From BOG-1112 sp964635325 (lineage in GTDB: Bacteria > Bdellovibrionota_B > Oligoflexia > Oligoflexales > Bog-1112): a stretch of 23,694 bases of DNA. A program made the position numbers and the translations under genes. The notes beneath the pieces were generated by a model. It worked only from the letters and a program-made list of their open reading frames with translations, ran no database searches and was not told the DNA's origin. This document shows, piece by piece, positions 7,653 through 14,727 of the stretch; position 1 is the first letter of the stretch; each line of letters opens with the position of its first letter. The stretch covers positions 1 to 23,694 of the forward strand of contig CAZWOL010000045.1 of NCBI GenBank assembly GCA_964635325.1, given 5' to 3'.

Positions 7653-8189
7653 TCAGTTTTCGACGCTCATCGATAGGCTGGGTACGCTTATAGTGTCCTC
7701 TTTGTCCACACGTGTGACAGTGTTTTGCCATGCGACATTCACCAAAAACTTGTAGTCCTTCCCTTTAACTATGCTGATAGGTCCTGCGTAGCTGGTGCTT
7801 GCAGAAGCAAGTGTGAGGCTCAGCTCTTTTGCGTAACGACTATTGGCTGTCACTGCAGTGCTAAACACAACAGTTAGGTTTGAAACATCTTTGCCTTCCA
7901 ATGCTGTATCTAAATCTCCGGAATAAATAATCTGAGGACGGTCTATAATGCTGAACGCTTTAGTTCCTTCGTAAAGCGTATGACTTGTTCCGTCGCTATC
8001 TTGCAAAGTGATAGATTGTACTATGAATGATTCGGACTGAGGTTCGTAAGCACCAGTAGCACCTAAGGGTGCGCTACTTACTCCGAGCATAGAAATTGAA
8101 AAATTAGCTTTGGTCGATAAATCTCCACATGCTTGTGCAAAAAGAAAAAATATTAAAAGTGTGAAACGAAATTTGAATCTTGGTCGCAT
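7653..8189 (-). CDS. Probable lipoprotein of unknown function, 178 aa
   Basis: A basic N-terminus (MRPRFKFRF) and hydrophobic run (TLLIFFLF) lead to AQACGDLS, with Cys21 as the probable lipidation site. The residue at -3 is Ala rather than Leu, so the lipobox is imperfect. The mature chain (about 158 aa) is Ser/Thr/Val-rich with alternating strands such as FIVQSITLQD and NLTVVFSTAV, suggesting a small beta-sandwich on a membrane surface. A single gene pointing towards the tRNA; its stop lies 37 bp from the tRNA end. GGGAG lies about ten bases before the ATG, a slightly long spacing. No family is recognised. Confidence 0.78.
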   Translation of the reverse strand: MRPRFKFRFTLLIFFLFAQACGDLSTKANFSISMLGVSSAPLGATGAYEPQSESFIVQSITLQDSDGTSHTLYEGTKAFSIIDRPQIIYSGDLDTALEGKDVSNLTVVFSTAVTANSRYAKELSLTLASASTSYAGPISIVKGKDYKFLVNVAWQNTVTRVDKEDTISVPSLSMSVEN

Positions 8190-8356
8190 GCTTACAAAGC
8201 TCCCAGCAGTTGTGTGTCTATTGAAGAGACACCTGAGTTGTCTTGTCGGAACTAAAATGCAAATGTGAAATAGGAATTTTTAGCTCTGTTCTTATTTAGA
8301 GCAGGTCAATGTGACGTGTAGTCCGCTAAAATTTTAGAGAAAAAAGGACCTTTCCA

Positions 8357-8384
8357 TTGAAATTGGAAACTTGTTTGCTATAAT
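8357..8384 (+). promoter_or_regulatory. Strong extended -10 promoter for the repeat-protein gene
   Basis: TTGAAA (8357-8362), a 16-bp spacer and a perfect TATAAT (8379-8384), preceded by TGC to give an extended -10. This is one of the best promoter matches in the window. Transcription should begin near 8391. Confidence 0.7.
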
Positions 8385-8390
8385 CTAGCA

Positions 8391-8567
8391 ACGTATGGCG
8401 GCAGGATTACGGAAATTGGAGCATTGATAACGAACTTAGTGTTTTCCTCGAATCAAAGTCGATTACGATGGAATGTCTAAACTCGAGATCAATAGAACTA
8501 ACAATCCGCTTTAAATTCTGTGCAAATCGTGCAAACATCTTTAATAACCATTTTTAAGGGGTCTCGG
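8391..8567 (+). other. Long untranslated leader, about 177 nt
   Basis: No gene of ordinary size fits between the predicted start near 8391 and the ATG at 8568. An 11-codon frame at 8395-8427 (ATG to TGA) starts almost at the 5' end but has no ribosome site. The rest holds no riboswitch or RNA I recognise. Upstream, 8190-8356 contains only a weak hairpin (GCTCT ... AGAGC near 8287-8306) and presumably the promoter of the divergent lipoprotein gene. Confidence 0.4.
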
Positions 8568-8897
8568 ATGAAAGGGATTTTAGTTGCAGCAATGTTGACA
8601 ATGCCAATTTCGGTGTTTGCACAACACGAAGCACCAGCGGCAGAGCCGACACCTGCACCAGCAGCAGAACATGCGGCACCAGCAGCAGAACCAATGCACC
8701 ATGCTCCAGAAGCAGGGCACAAAGCTAAAGCTGCTCACAAAATGAAACACAAAGCTAAAGCTGCTCACAAAGCTAAAGCTGCTCACAAAGCTGCTGCTCA
8801 TAAAGCTCCAGAGCATAAAGCTCCAGAACATGCTGCACCAGCAGAGCACGCTGCACCAGCAGAACACGCTGCACCAGCAGACGGCGCTCAACACTAG
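8568..8897 (+). CDS. Exported Ala/Lys/His/Pro-rich repeat protein, 109 aa
   Basis: Residues 1-19 are a signal peptide (GILVAAMLTMPISVFA, then Q). The mature 90 residues are low complexity in three blocks: an acidic proline block (20-50; EAPAAEPTPAPAAEH), a basic block (51-80; repeats of HKAKAAH) and a His/Glu block (81-109; repeats of EHAAPA). There are no cysteines or aromatic residues after the signal. The basic block recalls the Lys/Ala tails of histone H1-like and AlgP-like proteins, but a signal peptide argues for the periplasm or outside. Many histidines could bind metal; this is untested. AAGGGG lies seven bases before the ATG; an earlier in-frame start at 8520 would bury the signal. 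The gene has its own strong promoter and a strong terminator, so it is probably a highly expressed single-gene unit. Confidence 0.85.
   Translation: MKGILVAAMLTMPISVFAQHEAPAAEPTPAPAAEHAAPAAEPMHHAPEAGHKAKAAHKMKHKAKAAHKAKAAHKAAAHKAPEHKAPEHAAPAEHAAPAEHAAPADGAQH
8718..8885 (+). repeat. In-gene 18-bp repeats of the Ala/Lys/His protein
   Basis: CACAAAGCTAAAGCTGCT occurs at 8718-8735, 8748-8765 and 8766-8783. A second 18-bp unit, GCTGCACCAGCAGARCAC, is tandem at 8832-8849 and 8850-8867, with a diverged third copy at 8868-8885. Both encode whole codons, so copy-number change would keep the frame. Confidence 0.9.
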
Positions 8898-8919
8898 ATT
8901 CGATTCAACGGTCATTCGA

Positions 8920-8953
8920 GGGTTTTTTCTGAACAGAAGAAGCCCTTTTTTTT
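8920..8953 (+). terminator. Rho-independent terminator
   Basis: GGGTTTTTTCTG (8920-8931) pairs with CAGAAGAAGCCC (8934-8945) as an 11-bp stem with a GAAC tetraloop and two G.U pairs, followed by eight Ts. It lies 23 bp after the repeat-protein stop. Confidence 0.92.
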
Positions 8954-8964
8954 GAGAAAATTTT

Positions 8965-9219
8965 ATGCGAATCTTTTGTTTAAGTGCACTGCTTAGTTTG
9001 TTTGCATCGTGTGCAACTCATAGCGACCATGCTCCTAAAGTTGGCAAATCATTCACGGGCTATAATTCGTTTGGTGAAGGACTAACCTGCTATGTTGTGA
9101 GTGATGCGAAATGTGCAGAGCCTAATGCAGAGGCTGCTGCTTTTCGTGAAGCTTGTAAAGCTAAGAAAGGGAGCTACGGACGTTGTGATTGCGACAATTA
9201 TTTGTGCAGTGTCCCTTAG
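8965..9219 (+). CDS. Small cysteine-rich lipoprotein, 84 aa
   Basis: MRIFCLSALLSLFASC is a lipoprotein signal with Cys16 as the lipidation site. The mature 69 residues contain six further cysteines (42, 50, 64, 74, 76, 81), ending in RCDCDNYLCSVP, so a disulfide-rich or metal-binding fold is likely. The ATG is only 11 bases past the T-run of the terminator, and no promoter fits in between. It may be expressed by read-through or from a promoter inside the preceding gene. The ribosome site is weak (GAG about ten bases upstream). It ends 12 bp from the convergent ung stop. No family is recognised. Confidence 0.75.
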   Translation: MRIFCLSALLSLFASCATHSDHAPKVGKSFTGYNSFGEGLTCYVVSDAKCAEPNAEAAAFREACKAKKGSYGRCDCDNYLCSVP

Positions 9220-9231
9220 TTTTTGTTGTCT

Positions 9232-9966
9232 TTAGTTAGCTGGATTACGAGGTGTCCAATCTATAGGACTTAATCCGTGCTGAACAAGATAAGCGTTTGT
9301 TCGTGAGAATGGACGTGATCCCAAAAATCCTCGGTGTGCGGATAGCGGAGAAGGGTGTGGGCTTTCAATGACGAAGTGCTTAGTTCGGTCAATCACCATA
9401 CCTTTTTTTTGAGCATATGACCCCCAAAGAATGAAAACCAAATGCTCAGCTTTTTCATTGAGTATGCGAATTGCGCTATCCGTGAAAGATTCCCAACCTT
9501 GGTTTTGGTGTGATGCTGCTCGCTCTTTTTCAACAGTCAAAATAGCATTCAACAAAAGTACACCCTGCTCAGCCCACGAGCTAAGATTGCCATGCGTTGG
9601 AGTGGAGATGCCAAGATCGCTTTGCAGCTCCTTGTATATATTCAGTAGAGACGGAGGTGGGCGTACGCCTATTTTGACGGAGAAACACAAACCGTGTGCC
9701 TGTCCCACTCCGTGATAGGGATCTTGTCCAAGAATCACAACTTTGACTTTGTCTAAGGGGGTTCTGTTAAAGGCAGCAAAAATCTCGTCCCCAGGTGGGT
9801 AGATGGTTTTGCCCTGTTTTTTTTCGCTCAAAAGAAAGGCTCGCAGATTTTGCATATAATCTTTTGCAAATTCGGGTGCTAGTGCCGCCTTCCATTGCTC
9901 TTCCATTTGTACAGACATATCTAAACTTTCCTTTTTAGAGAGTGCTTCAAAAGGCCAACCTTGCAT
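9232..9966 (-). CDS. ung: Uracil-DNA glycosylase (family 1)
   Basis: Removes uracil from DNA, the first step of base-excision repair of deaminated cytosine or misincorporated dUMP. Motif A GQDPYH (80-85, with catalytic Asp82) continues into GVGQAHGLCFSV. RPPPSLLNIYKEL (102-114) follows. The DNA-intercalation motif HPSPLSAHRGF is at 204-214 with catalytic His204. WAEQGVLLLN (131-140) is also typical. Length 244 aa is slightly above the usual 220-230 because of an N-terminal extension of about 15 residues. The start at 9966 is supported by AGGAGC six bases upstream; a shorter start at Met17 is possible. It is a single gene, and an inverted repeat sits in its probable promoter. Confidence 0.98.
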   Translation of the reverse strand: MQGWPFEALSKKESLDMSVQMEEQWKAALAPEFAKDYMQNLRAFLLSEKKQGKTIYPPGDEIFAAFNRTPLDKVKVVILGQDPYHGVGQAHGLCFSVKIGVRPPPSLLNIYKELQSDLGISTPTHGNLSSWAEQGVLLLNAILTVEKERAASHQNQGWESFTDSAIRILNEKAEHLVFILWGSYAQKKGMVIDRTKHFVIESPHPSPLSAHRGFLGSRPFSRTNAYLVQHGLSPIDWTPRNPAN

Positions 9967-10014
9967 TATTGCTCCTGTGCTTTAGAGCTTGTTAGGCCTG
10001 CCATTTTGCTTTGC

Positions 10015-10058
10015 AGAACACTCTCGTCGTGGAGAATGTTCTAACAGAAGGCTGTCAA
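10015..10058 (-). promoter_or_regulatory. Probable ung control region: -35 box and 11-bp inverted repeat
   Basis: On the minus strand TTGACA (10058-10053) is followed ten bases later by an inverted repeat with arms AGAACATTCTC and GAGAGTGTTCT (one mismatch in 11) around a 6-base loop, at 10042-10015. The repeat covers where the -10 and start site would be, so it could be an operator or a leader hairpin. No clear -10 hexamer is visible. Confidence 0.4.
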
Positions 10059-10247
10059 AAATGCCATAAAGCTATAAATCCTGAAAAGAAAAGAAAAAAA
10101 TCGTCTATTATGCAATTTTAACTAAAGCGTTTTGGTGAATTTATGGTATACGGGGTCAGTGTCGACGTGCATGCATGCATCACAATCTAGGAGGTTTAAA
10201 AACCTAGTCTAAGGTGTCGTAGTTCATTTGTCACGGAGGCTCATTGT
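10059..10247 (+). promoter_or_regulatory. Leader of the 83-aa gene: weak extended -10 and a hairpin
   Basis: TGG-TATACG (10144-10152) could be an extended -10 without a good -35. Downstream lie an alternating purine-pyrimidine run, GTGCATGCATGCATCAC (near 10167-10183), and a hairpin-forming stretch (10187-10207) with arms CTAGG/CCTAG plus an inner AGGTT/AACCT. No gene is seen in this 189-bp stretch. Confidence 0.3.
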
Positions 10248-10499
10248 ATGAAGAATTTATGGATTCTCGTTGTCTTATTTATGCTTCCTATGCTGCACAC
10301 TCACCGCTTGCTCGGATCTTGGTCAGCAGCAACTGGTGATGTCAATCCTATTGAGGATCATCTGAGTCCCAACGCTTTGCGTGAATTAGAAAAAGTAGTA
10401 GATCATGCCAACACCCAGCGTTGCGAAGACTCGCAATGTGATCACGGACTGGGAAATTTCTTGCGTCGAATCTACGATTCCGTTTTTGATTTGTTCTAG
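10248..10499 (+). CDS. Small exported or membrane-anchored protein, 83 aa
   Basis: The N-terminus MKNLWILVVLFMLPMLHTHRLLG is a signal peptide or single anchor with no strong cleavage site. The rest is short and charged, with Cys59 and Cys64 (RCEDSQC) that may form a disulfide or bind metal, and it ends in an amphipathic helix (FLRRIYDSVFDLF). GGAGG lies eight bases before the ATG, which supports a real gene despite its size. It converges on the VTT-lipase gene with a 2-bp gap. No family is recognised. Confidence 0.7.
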   Translation: MKNLWILVVLFMLPMLHTHRLLGSWSAATGDVNPIEDHLSPNALRELEKVVDHANTQRCEDSQCDHGLGNFLRRIYDSVFDLF

Positions 10500-10501
10500 A
10501 A

Positions 10502-11968
10502 TTATTTTTTATCTGGGCTGCCTTCATGAAAAGGTGAGCCCAGCAAGTACGCGAGTGTGTCACAGACATCACGACGGGTAAGAAATTCTTCGTGTCCAAC
10601 ATGATGCATTGCAATGGGTTGAACCTGTTTATACGAAAATGACTTAAATATCCCACGTTCACCACGAGCAACCGAGTCCATATCTGAGTACAGATTGTAT
10701 ATCTTCAAATGTTCCGGAACAGACATCTCCTTCAAATCTTGCAAAAAATCCGAACCGGGACGCATCTGCCACATATCTCGCATCAGCGCACCAATCGGGG
10801 AAAGTAGTCCAAGCCAAGTAAGATAGGTTCCTTCAAAGGGAGTGCCTAGGGTAATAAGCTTGCTACAGTATCGATGCCCACCGAGTTGCAGCAACCACCA
10901 AAGAGCGACAAGGCCTCCCTTAGAATGGGCAATGATGTTGAGCTCCGTGATCTCATGATTTTGAAGGTAGCGTTTGAGTTTTGCTTGGATCAATTCTGCA
11001 CTTTCTGGAATGCCCTTCGTCGAAAAAACTCCAAATAAGCCTCCAAGATTGAAAGTTATGACTTCATAACCTCTGCGCTCGAGTAAATGCCCCAACACTG
11101 TTAGTGTCTTGCGAGATGAGAAAAAACCGTAGACAAGGAAGACTGGAATTTTTTTGGGATCATGTGTGCGTTCACGGATAACAATATTGGTCATGCGCAC
11201 TTCAAAAACAAATTCAGCCCACATGTCTTTTAGGCGAACCCACATGCTACTGCCATTTTTCCGACTTCTATATTCGATGATGAAGCCTGGGGACAGAAAG
11301 AAGAGGCATACTATTGTTAGCGTCTTGGCTAAGGCAGCAGGTATGCTCGTCGTGGGAGAAGCAAAATCTGCAAAAATAAAGATCTCGGGTAGACTTGCAA
11401 AGAACGAGAGCAGAAAAACATGGCGCCAGTTGAAATTAAAAATTCCGTAGACAAGTGAAAGCAGATCGTAGGGTAAGATGGGTATAAATCGCGTGGCTAA
11501 TATGAGCTTCCATCCTTGCGATTGGATAAATTTAAATGTCATGGGAAGGTTTGCAGCTAGCCAGGGTCGTATAAATCGCATCCCAATTTGACGAGAAATT
11601 CCGTAGATAACCATGCAGGAGAGTAGGGCTCCAAATGCGGTGAGTAGGGTCCCAAGCCAGGGGCCAAAGCTATGCCCAGCCATCGCCGCAAACACATCCA
11701 AAGGTGTTAGGAGAAAGGGGCGTAAGATCGAGAGGAAGAGAAACGAAGGGGCATTAAGGTGTGCGTTTGTTAGGCAGACAGTGATGTCTTGGCCGCAGAA
11801 GCTCTGCCAAAGCTTGGCAACGAGGGCAAAAACGCTGGCAAAGACGAGAAATTCGAGCAAAAGCACATAGCGCAGCTGTCGTTTAAAGCTGTAGGCCAAG
11901 GTTGGGCTCCCAAAAAACGCCGCTAGTAGAAAAAGTCTCCCTACACTTTGCGGATTGTGTGCCTCCAA
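10502..11968 (-). CDS. DedA/TVP38-type (VTT) membrane protein fused to a lipase-like alpha/beta hydrolase
   Basis: The first half is a membrane protein. After a transmembrane helix at 34-52, residues 85-200 carry the VTT pattern: FGPWLGTLLTAFGALLSCMV at 101-120, then RFIPILPYD at 160-168 followed by a glycine. A helix near 213-231 leads to a soluble hydrolase at 265-480. This has an oxyanion-type VYGF (279-282), nucleophile Ser349 in AHSKGG, an acid at Asp429 or Asp431 and a histidine in MHHVGHE (454-460). VTT proteins scramble or move phospholipids; lipases of this type cut acyl esters. The fusion therefore suggests lipid movement coupled to hydrolysis at the inner membrane, which is inference. 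The start is uncertain: TTG at 11968, or TTG at 11899 with GGGAG seven bases upstream, which leaves the helix intact. It is divergent from efp, and the 112 bp between them show no clear promoter. Confidence 0.88.
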   Translation of the reverse strand: MEAHNPQSVGRLFLLAAFFGSPTLAYSFKRQLRYVLLLEFLVFASVFALVAKLWQSFCGQDITVCLTNAHLNAPSFLFLSILRPFLLTPLDVFAAMAGHSFGPWLGTLLTAFGALLSCMVIYGISRQIGMRFIRPWLAANLPMTFKFIQSQGWKLILATRFIPILPYDLLSLVYGIFNFNWRHVFLLSFFASLPEIFIFADFASPTTSIPAALAKTLTIVCLFFLSPGFIIEYRSRKNGSSMWVRLKDMWAEFVFEVRMTNIVIRERTHDPKKIPVFLVYGFFSSRKTLTVLGHLLERRGYEVITFNLGGLFGVFSTKGIPESAELIQAKLKRYLQNHEITELNIIAHSKGGLVALWWLLQLGGHRYCSKLITLGTPFEGTYLTWLGLLSPIGALMRDMWQMRPGSDFLQDLKEMSVPEHLKIYNLYSDMDSVARGERGIFKSFSYKQVQPIAMHHVGHEEFLTRRDVCDTLAYLLGSPFHEGSPDKK

Positions 11969-12080
11969 GCATGAGCCATCGGTCTTCCCTTCATATTGCG
12001 CACTGGGTCCGAAAAGGTTAAAGTGGATGGCTTCAAACTTGATTTTTGTGTTTCTTTAAAATTGAAAGAGAATCGAATAT

Positions 12081-12644
12081 ATGTACGAAACAACCGAATT
12101 TCGTAAGGGCCTCAAAATTGATTACGACAACAAAGCTTTTGAAATTGTCGAATTCCAACACGTAAACCCAGGCAAGGGTTCAGCCTTTGTACGCACCCGC
12201 CTCAAGAATCTAGAGAGTGGTCGAGTTATCGAAGTCACTTTCAAAGCAGGTGTTGATAAAGTTGGCATCCCCGACCTATCTTTCGTCGAGATGCAGTACC
12301 TTTACTCTGATGGTACCATCTATAACTTCATGGATGTCAATAATTTCGACCAGCTGACTCTGAAAGCAGACGAAGTTGGTGATGCCAAATATTATCTTAA
12401 AGAAAATGCGGTCGTAAAAGTGACCTACTACAAGGGGCGCCCTGTTGCGATCGATGTCGACAACTTCATCGAATTGGAAGTCAAAGAGACCCAACCTAAC
12501 ATCCGAGGAGATACATCGTCTGGAGGGGGCAAGCCTGCAACGATGGAGACAGGTTTGGTTGTCAACGTTCCCTTCCATATCAACGTCGGAGATATTTTAA
12601 AAATCGATACCCGGACCAACAAGTATGTTGAAAAGGTGAAATAA
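12081..12644 (+). CDS. efp: Elongation factor P
   Basis: Translation factor that enters the ribosomal E site and relieves stalling at consecutive prolines. The 187-aa length is normal, with three beta-barrel domains. The loop VNPGKGSAFVR at 28-38 carries Lys32, equivalent to the modified Lys34 of Escherichia coli EF-P; its PGKG context suits lysine modification by an EpmA-type enzyme, which is not in this window. The C-terminal signature is present (NVPFHINVGDILKIDTRT at 164-181). It heads an operon: accB starts 1 bp after its stop and accC 17 bp after accB. The ribosome site is weak (GAGA about nine bases upstream). Confidence 0.98.
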   Translation: MYETTEFRKGLKIDYDNKAFEIVEFQHVNPGKGSAFVRTRLKNLESGRVIEVTFKAGVDKVGIPDLSFVEMQYLYSDGTIYNFMDVNNFDQLTLKADEVGDAKYYLKENAVVKVTYYKGRPVAIDVDNFIELEVKETQPNIRGDTSSGGGKPATMETGLVVNVPFHINVGDILKIDTRTNKYVEKVK

Positions 12645-12645
12645 T

Positions 12646-13131
12646 ATGGATTTAGAAAAGATCGAGAGTCTGATTCGGCTGATGCGTGCGAATGGCTTGC
12701 ATGAGCTGAAACTAAAAGAAGGAAACGAATCCATCTGCCTGACGCAGTCTGCATCTGGCTCAGCTCCGATGCCTTACATGATGCCAACCCTGGCACCTCA
12801 AATGCAAGCTCCTATGCCTAGCTCGGCACCACGACTGAGCTCGCAAGCTTCTGCAGAAGACGCTCACCCGTCTAAAGCACCACAGAGCCAAGAAAAATTC
12901 ATCGAAGTACGTTCTCCATTTGTGGGAACCTACTACGCTGCACCATCACCAGGTGCGGATAATTTTATTGCTTTGAATAAGACAGTACGTAAGGGGGACA
13001 CCCTCTGTATCGTCGAAGCTATGAAACTCATGAACGAAATCGAAGCAGAACGCGACGGTGTCATCGTGAAAATTTTAGTCGAGAACGAACAGGCGGTCGA
13101 GTACGACCAAGTTCTTTTCCTCATGAAATAA
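12646..13131 (+). CDS. accB: Biotin carboxyl carrier protein of acetyl-CoA carboxylase
   Basis: Carries the biotin that shuttles CO2 between biotin carboxylase and carboxyltransferase in the first committed step of fatty-acid synthesis. An N-terminal helical part (MDLEKIESLIRLM) is followed by a flexible Pro/Ala/Met/Ser linker at about 38-82. The biotinyl domain at 85-161 has EAMKLMNE with Lys127 as the biotin site; the upstream FVGTYYAAPSPGA loop is the usual thumb region. Length 161 is typical. AAGGTG eight bases upstream serves as the ribosome site, and the 1-bp gap to efp implies translational coupling. accC follows directly. Confidence 0.97.
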   Translation: MDLEKIESLIRLMRANGLHELKLKEGNESICLTQSASGSAPMPYMMPTLAPQMQAPMPSSAPRLSSQASAEDAHPSKAPQSQEKFIEVRSPFVGTYYAAPSPGADNFIALNKTVRKGDTLCIVEAMKLMNEIEAERDGVIVKILVENEQAVEYDQVLFLMK

Positions 13132-13148
13132 AAGAAACGAGTGTCTGA

Positions 13149-14498
13149 GTGAAAAAAGTTCTAATTGCCAACCGTGGTGAAATTGCGGTCCGAGTGATTC
13201 GTGCCTGCCAAGAGTTAGGTTTGCGAACCGTAGCTGTCCATTCGGTCGCGGACAAGCAAGCTTTGCACACGAAGATCGCAGATGAGAGTATCTGCATTGG
13301 TCCAGCAGCAAGTGCGCGCAGTTATTTGCACATTCCGAGTGTGATGAGTGCAGCTGAGATTGCTGGTGTGGATGCTATTCATCCTGGCTACGGATTTTTG
13401 TCTGAGAATGCAGAGTTTGCTGGAGTCTGTGAGCAGTACGGAATCACCTTTATCGGCCCTCGCTCGGAGCAGATGGCTACGCTCGGTAACAAGGTCCAAG
13501 CACGGACGCTTGCAGCACGAGCTGGTGTGCCGATGCTTCCTGGTAGTGATGGTGTGCTTCAGGACGAACGTCGGGCTCTAGCTTTGGCAAAAGAGATCGG
13601 CTTTCCGGTCATCATCAAGGCCGCAGCAGGTGGTGGTGGCAAGGGAATGAAGATTTGTAAGGATGCTAACGAGTTCTTGCGTCTCTTTCCAATTGCACGC
13701 CGCGAGGCAGAAGTGAGCTTTGGCAATCCAGATGTGTTCTTAGAAAAGTTTCTAACGCATCCGCGACATGTCGAAGTGCAAATTATCGGGGATCATCACG
13801 GTAAACTTCAGTACTTAGGCGAACGCGATTGTTCCATTCAGCGACGTCATCAGAAAATCATCGAAGAAGCCCCCTGCCCTGTTTTGACTGACAAAGATCG
13901 TGAACGTGTTGGTCAATTGGCTCTGCAACTGGTCAAAGCTCAAGGCTACCAATCTTTAGGAACCGTAGAATTTTTGTTCAGTGATGGACAATTCTACTTC
14001 ATGGAGATGAACACACGTGCGCAGGTCGAACACCCTGTTACTGAGATGCTGACTGGAATCGATCTGATCAAAGAACAGATTCTTGTGGCCCAAGGTAAGC
14101 ACTTGAATTTGAACCCTCGCAAAGCTGGCGCAGGTCACGCAATCGAATGCCGTATCAATGCAGAGGACCCGGTCACTTTTGCCCCGTGGCCCGGGAAGGT
14201 GAAGGACTTTCATCAGCCAGGAGGTCCTGGCGTGCGTGTGGATAGTATGCTTTACTCAGGGTATACTGTGCCTTCTATGTACGATTCCTTGCTCGCTAAG
14301 TTGATTGTTTTTGGTGAAGATAGAGCAGAGTGTATCGTTCGTATGCAGCGCGCGCTAAGGGAAATGAAGGTTGATGGCATACGTACTAACATCGACTTTC
14401 ATCTGCGCCTCTTAGCAGACCCAGACTTCCGTTCAGGTAATATTTCTACACGTTTCTTGGATGAATTTATCCAACGAAACAATCCCTCTCCCACCTAG
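13149..14498 (+). CDS. accC: Biotin carboxylase subunit of acetyl-CoA carboxylase
   Basis: Uses ATP and bicarbonate to carboxylate biotin on AccB. The N-terminal domain starts KKVLIANRGEIAVRVIRAC; the glycine-rich ATP-grasp loop KAAAGGGGKGMK is at 157-168, RDCSIQRRHQK at 226-236 and the active-site MNTRAQVEHPVTE at 287-299. The family usually has Ile rather than Ala in that last motif. Length 449 aa is standard. The start is GTG at 13149, the only start matching the family N-terminus. The ribosome site is poor, so translation probably depends on coupling to accB, 17 bp upstream. The carboxyltransferase genes accA and accD are not in this window. Confidence 0.98.
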   Translation: MKKVLIANRGEIAVRVIRACQELGLRTVAVHSVADKQALHTKIADESICIGPAASARSYLHIPSVMSAAEIAGVDAIHPGYGFLSENAEFAGVCEQYGITFIGPRSEQMATLGNKVQARTLAARAGVPMLPGSDGVLQDERRALALAKEIGFPVIIKAAAGGGGKGMKICKDANEFLRLFPIARREAEVSFGNPDVFLEKFLTHPRHVEVQIIGDHHGKLQYLGERDCSIQRRHQKIIEEAPCPVLTDKDRERVGQLALQLVKAQGYQSLGTVEFLFSDGQFYFMEMNTRAQVEHPVTEMLTGIDLIKEQILVAQGKHLNLNPRKAGAGHAIECRINAEDPVTFAPWPGKVKDFHQPGGPGVRVDSMLYSGYTVPSMYDSLLAKLIVFGEDRAECIVRMQRALREMKVDGIRTNIDFHLRLLADPDFRSGNISTRFLDEFIQRNNPSPT

Positions 14499-14536
14499 GT
14501 AGATTGCCTTCTCTCAGTTTTTGCGAAAAAATAAAT

Positions 14537-14561
14537 GTAGGTAGTATGTATTACTGCCTGC
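14537..14561. terminator. Hairpin downstream of accC
   Basis: GTAGGTAGTA and TACTGCCTGC form a 10-bp stem with two G.U pairs and a TGTAT loop. No T-run follows on the plus strand, but the minus-strand reading is followed by ATTTATTTTTT. It could be a weak terminator for the acc operon or a degenerate repeat arm. Confidence 0.35.
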
Positions 14562-14598
14562 ACGAGAAGCTTATTCGTATGCAAATACGTTGCAACTT

Positions 14599-14643
14599 AG
14601 CAGGCACTCCCTCGGCTTCACTTCGTTTTGCTCGGAGTGATGG
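14599..14643 (+). repeat. Interspersed intergenic repeat, degenerate copy
   Basis: AGCAGGCACTCCCTCGGCTT and the following bases to GGAGTGATGG match the repeat near 18.03 kb with several substitutions. GCAGGCA (14600-14606) also pairs with TGCCTGC at 14555-14561. It lies between accC and the glutamine synthetase gene. The rest of that gap (14499-14727) shows only the hairpin above and a weak TTGCGA-N18-TATGTA promoter-like pair (14521-14550). Confidence 0.65.
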
Positions 14644-14727
14644 ATAGGAGGGACATGTGTTCCTGTAGCTCCATGACATTCCACTAAGGATTATGGGCTA
14701 AGGGAAAAAAATTTAAGGAAAGGAAAA

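Noticed and set aside
8395..8427. 11-codon leader peptide
   Set aside because: No ribosome site, no codon pattern suggesting attenuation, and it begins within a few bases of the predicted transcript end.
8718..8885. Evenly spaced repeats, considered as a CRISPR array
   Set aside because: Units are 18 bp, mostly abutting with no unique spacers, and are in-frame coding sequence.
8580..8915. 111-aa minus-strand frame rich in Phe, Ser, Cys and Trp
   Set aside because: It is the antisense of the 18-bp repeats in the Ala/Lys/His gene; its repetitive composition comes from that gene.
10015..10042. LexA (SOS) box before ung
   Set aside because: The arms contain GAAC and GTTC but 18 bases apart, which does not match a known LexA spacing; kept only as an unassigned inverted repeat.
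10348..10671. 107-aa minus-strand frame
   Set aside because: It overlaps both the 83-aa gene and the VTT-lipase gene in other frames and shows no protein features.
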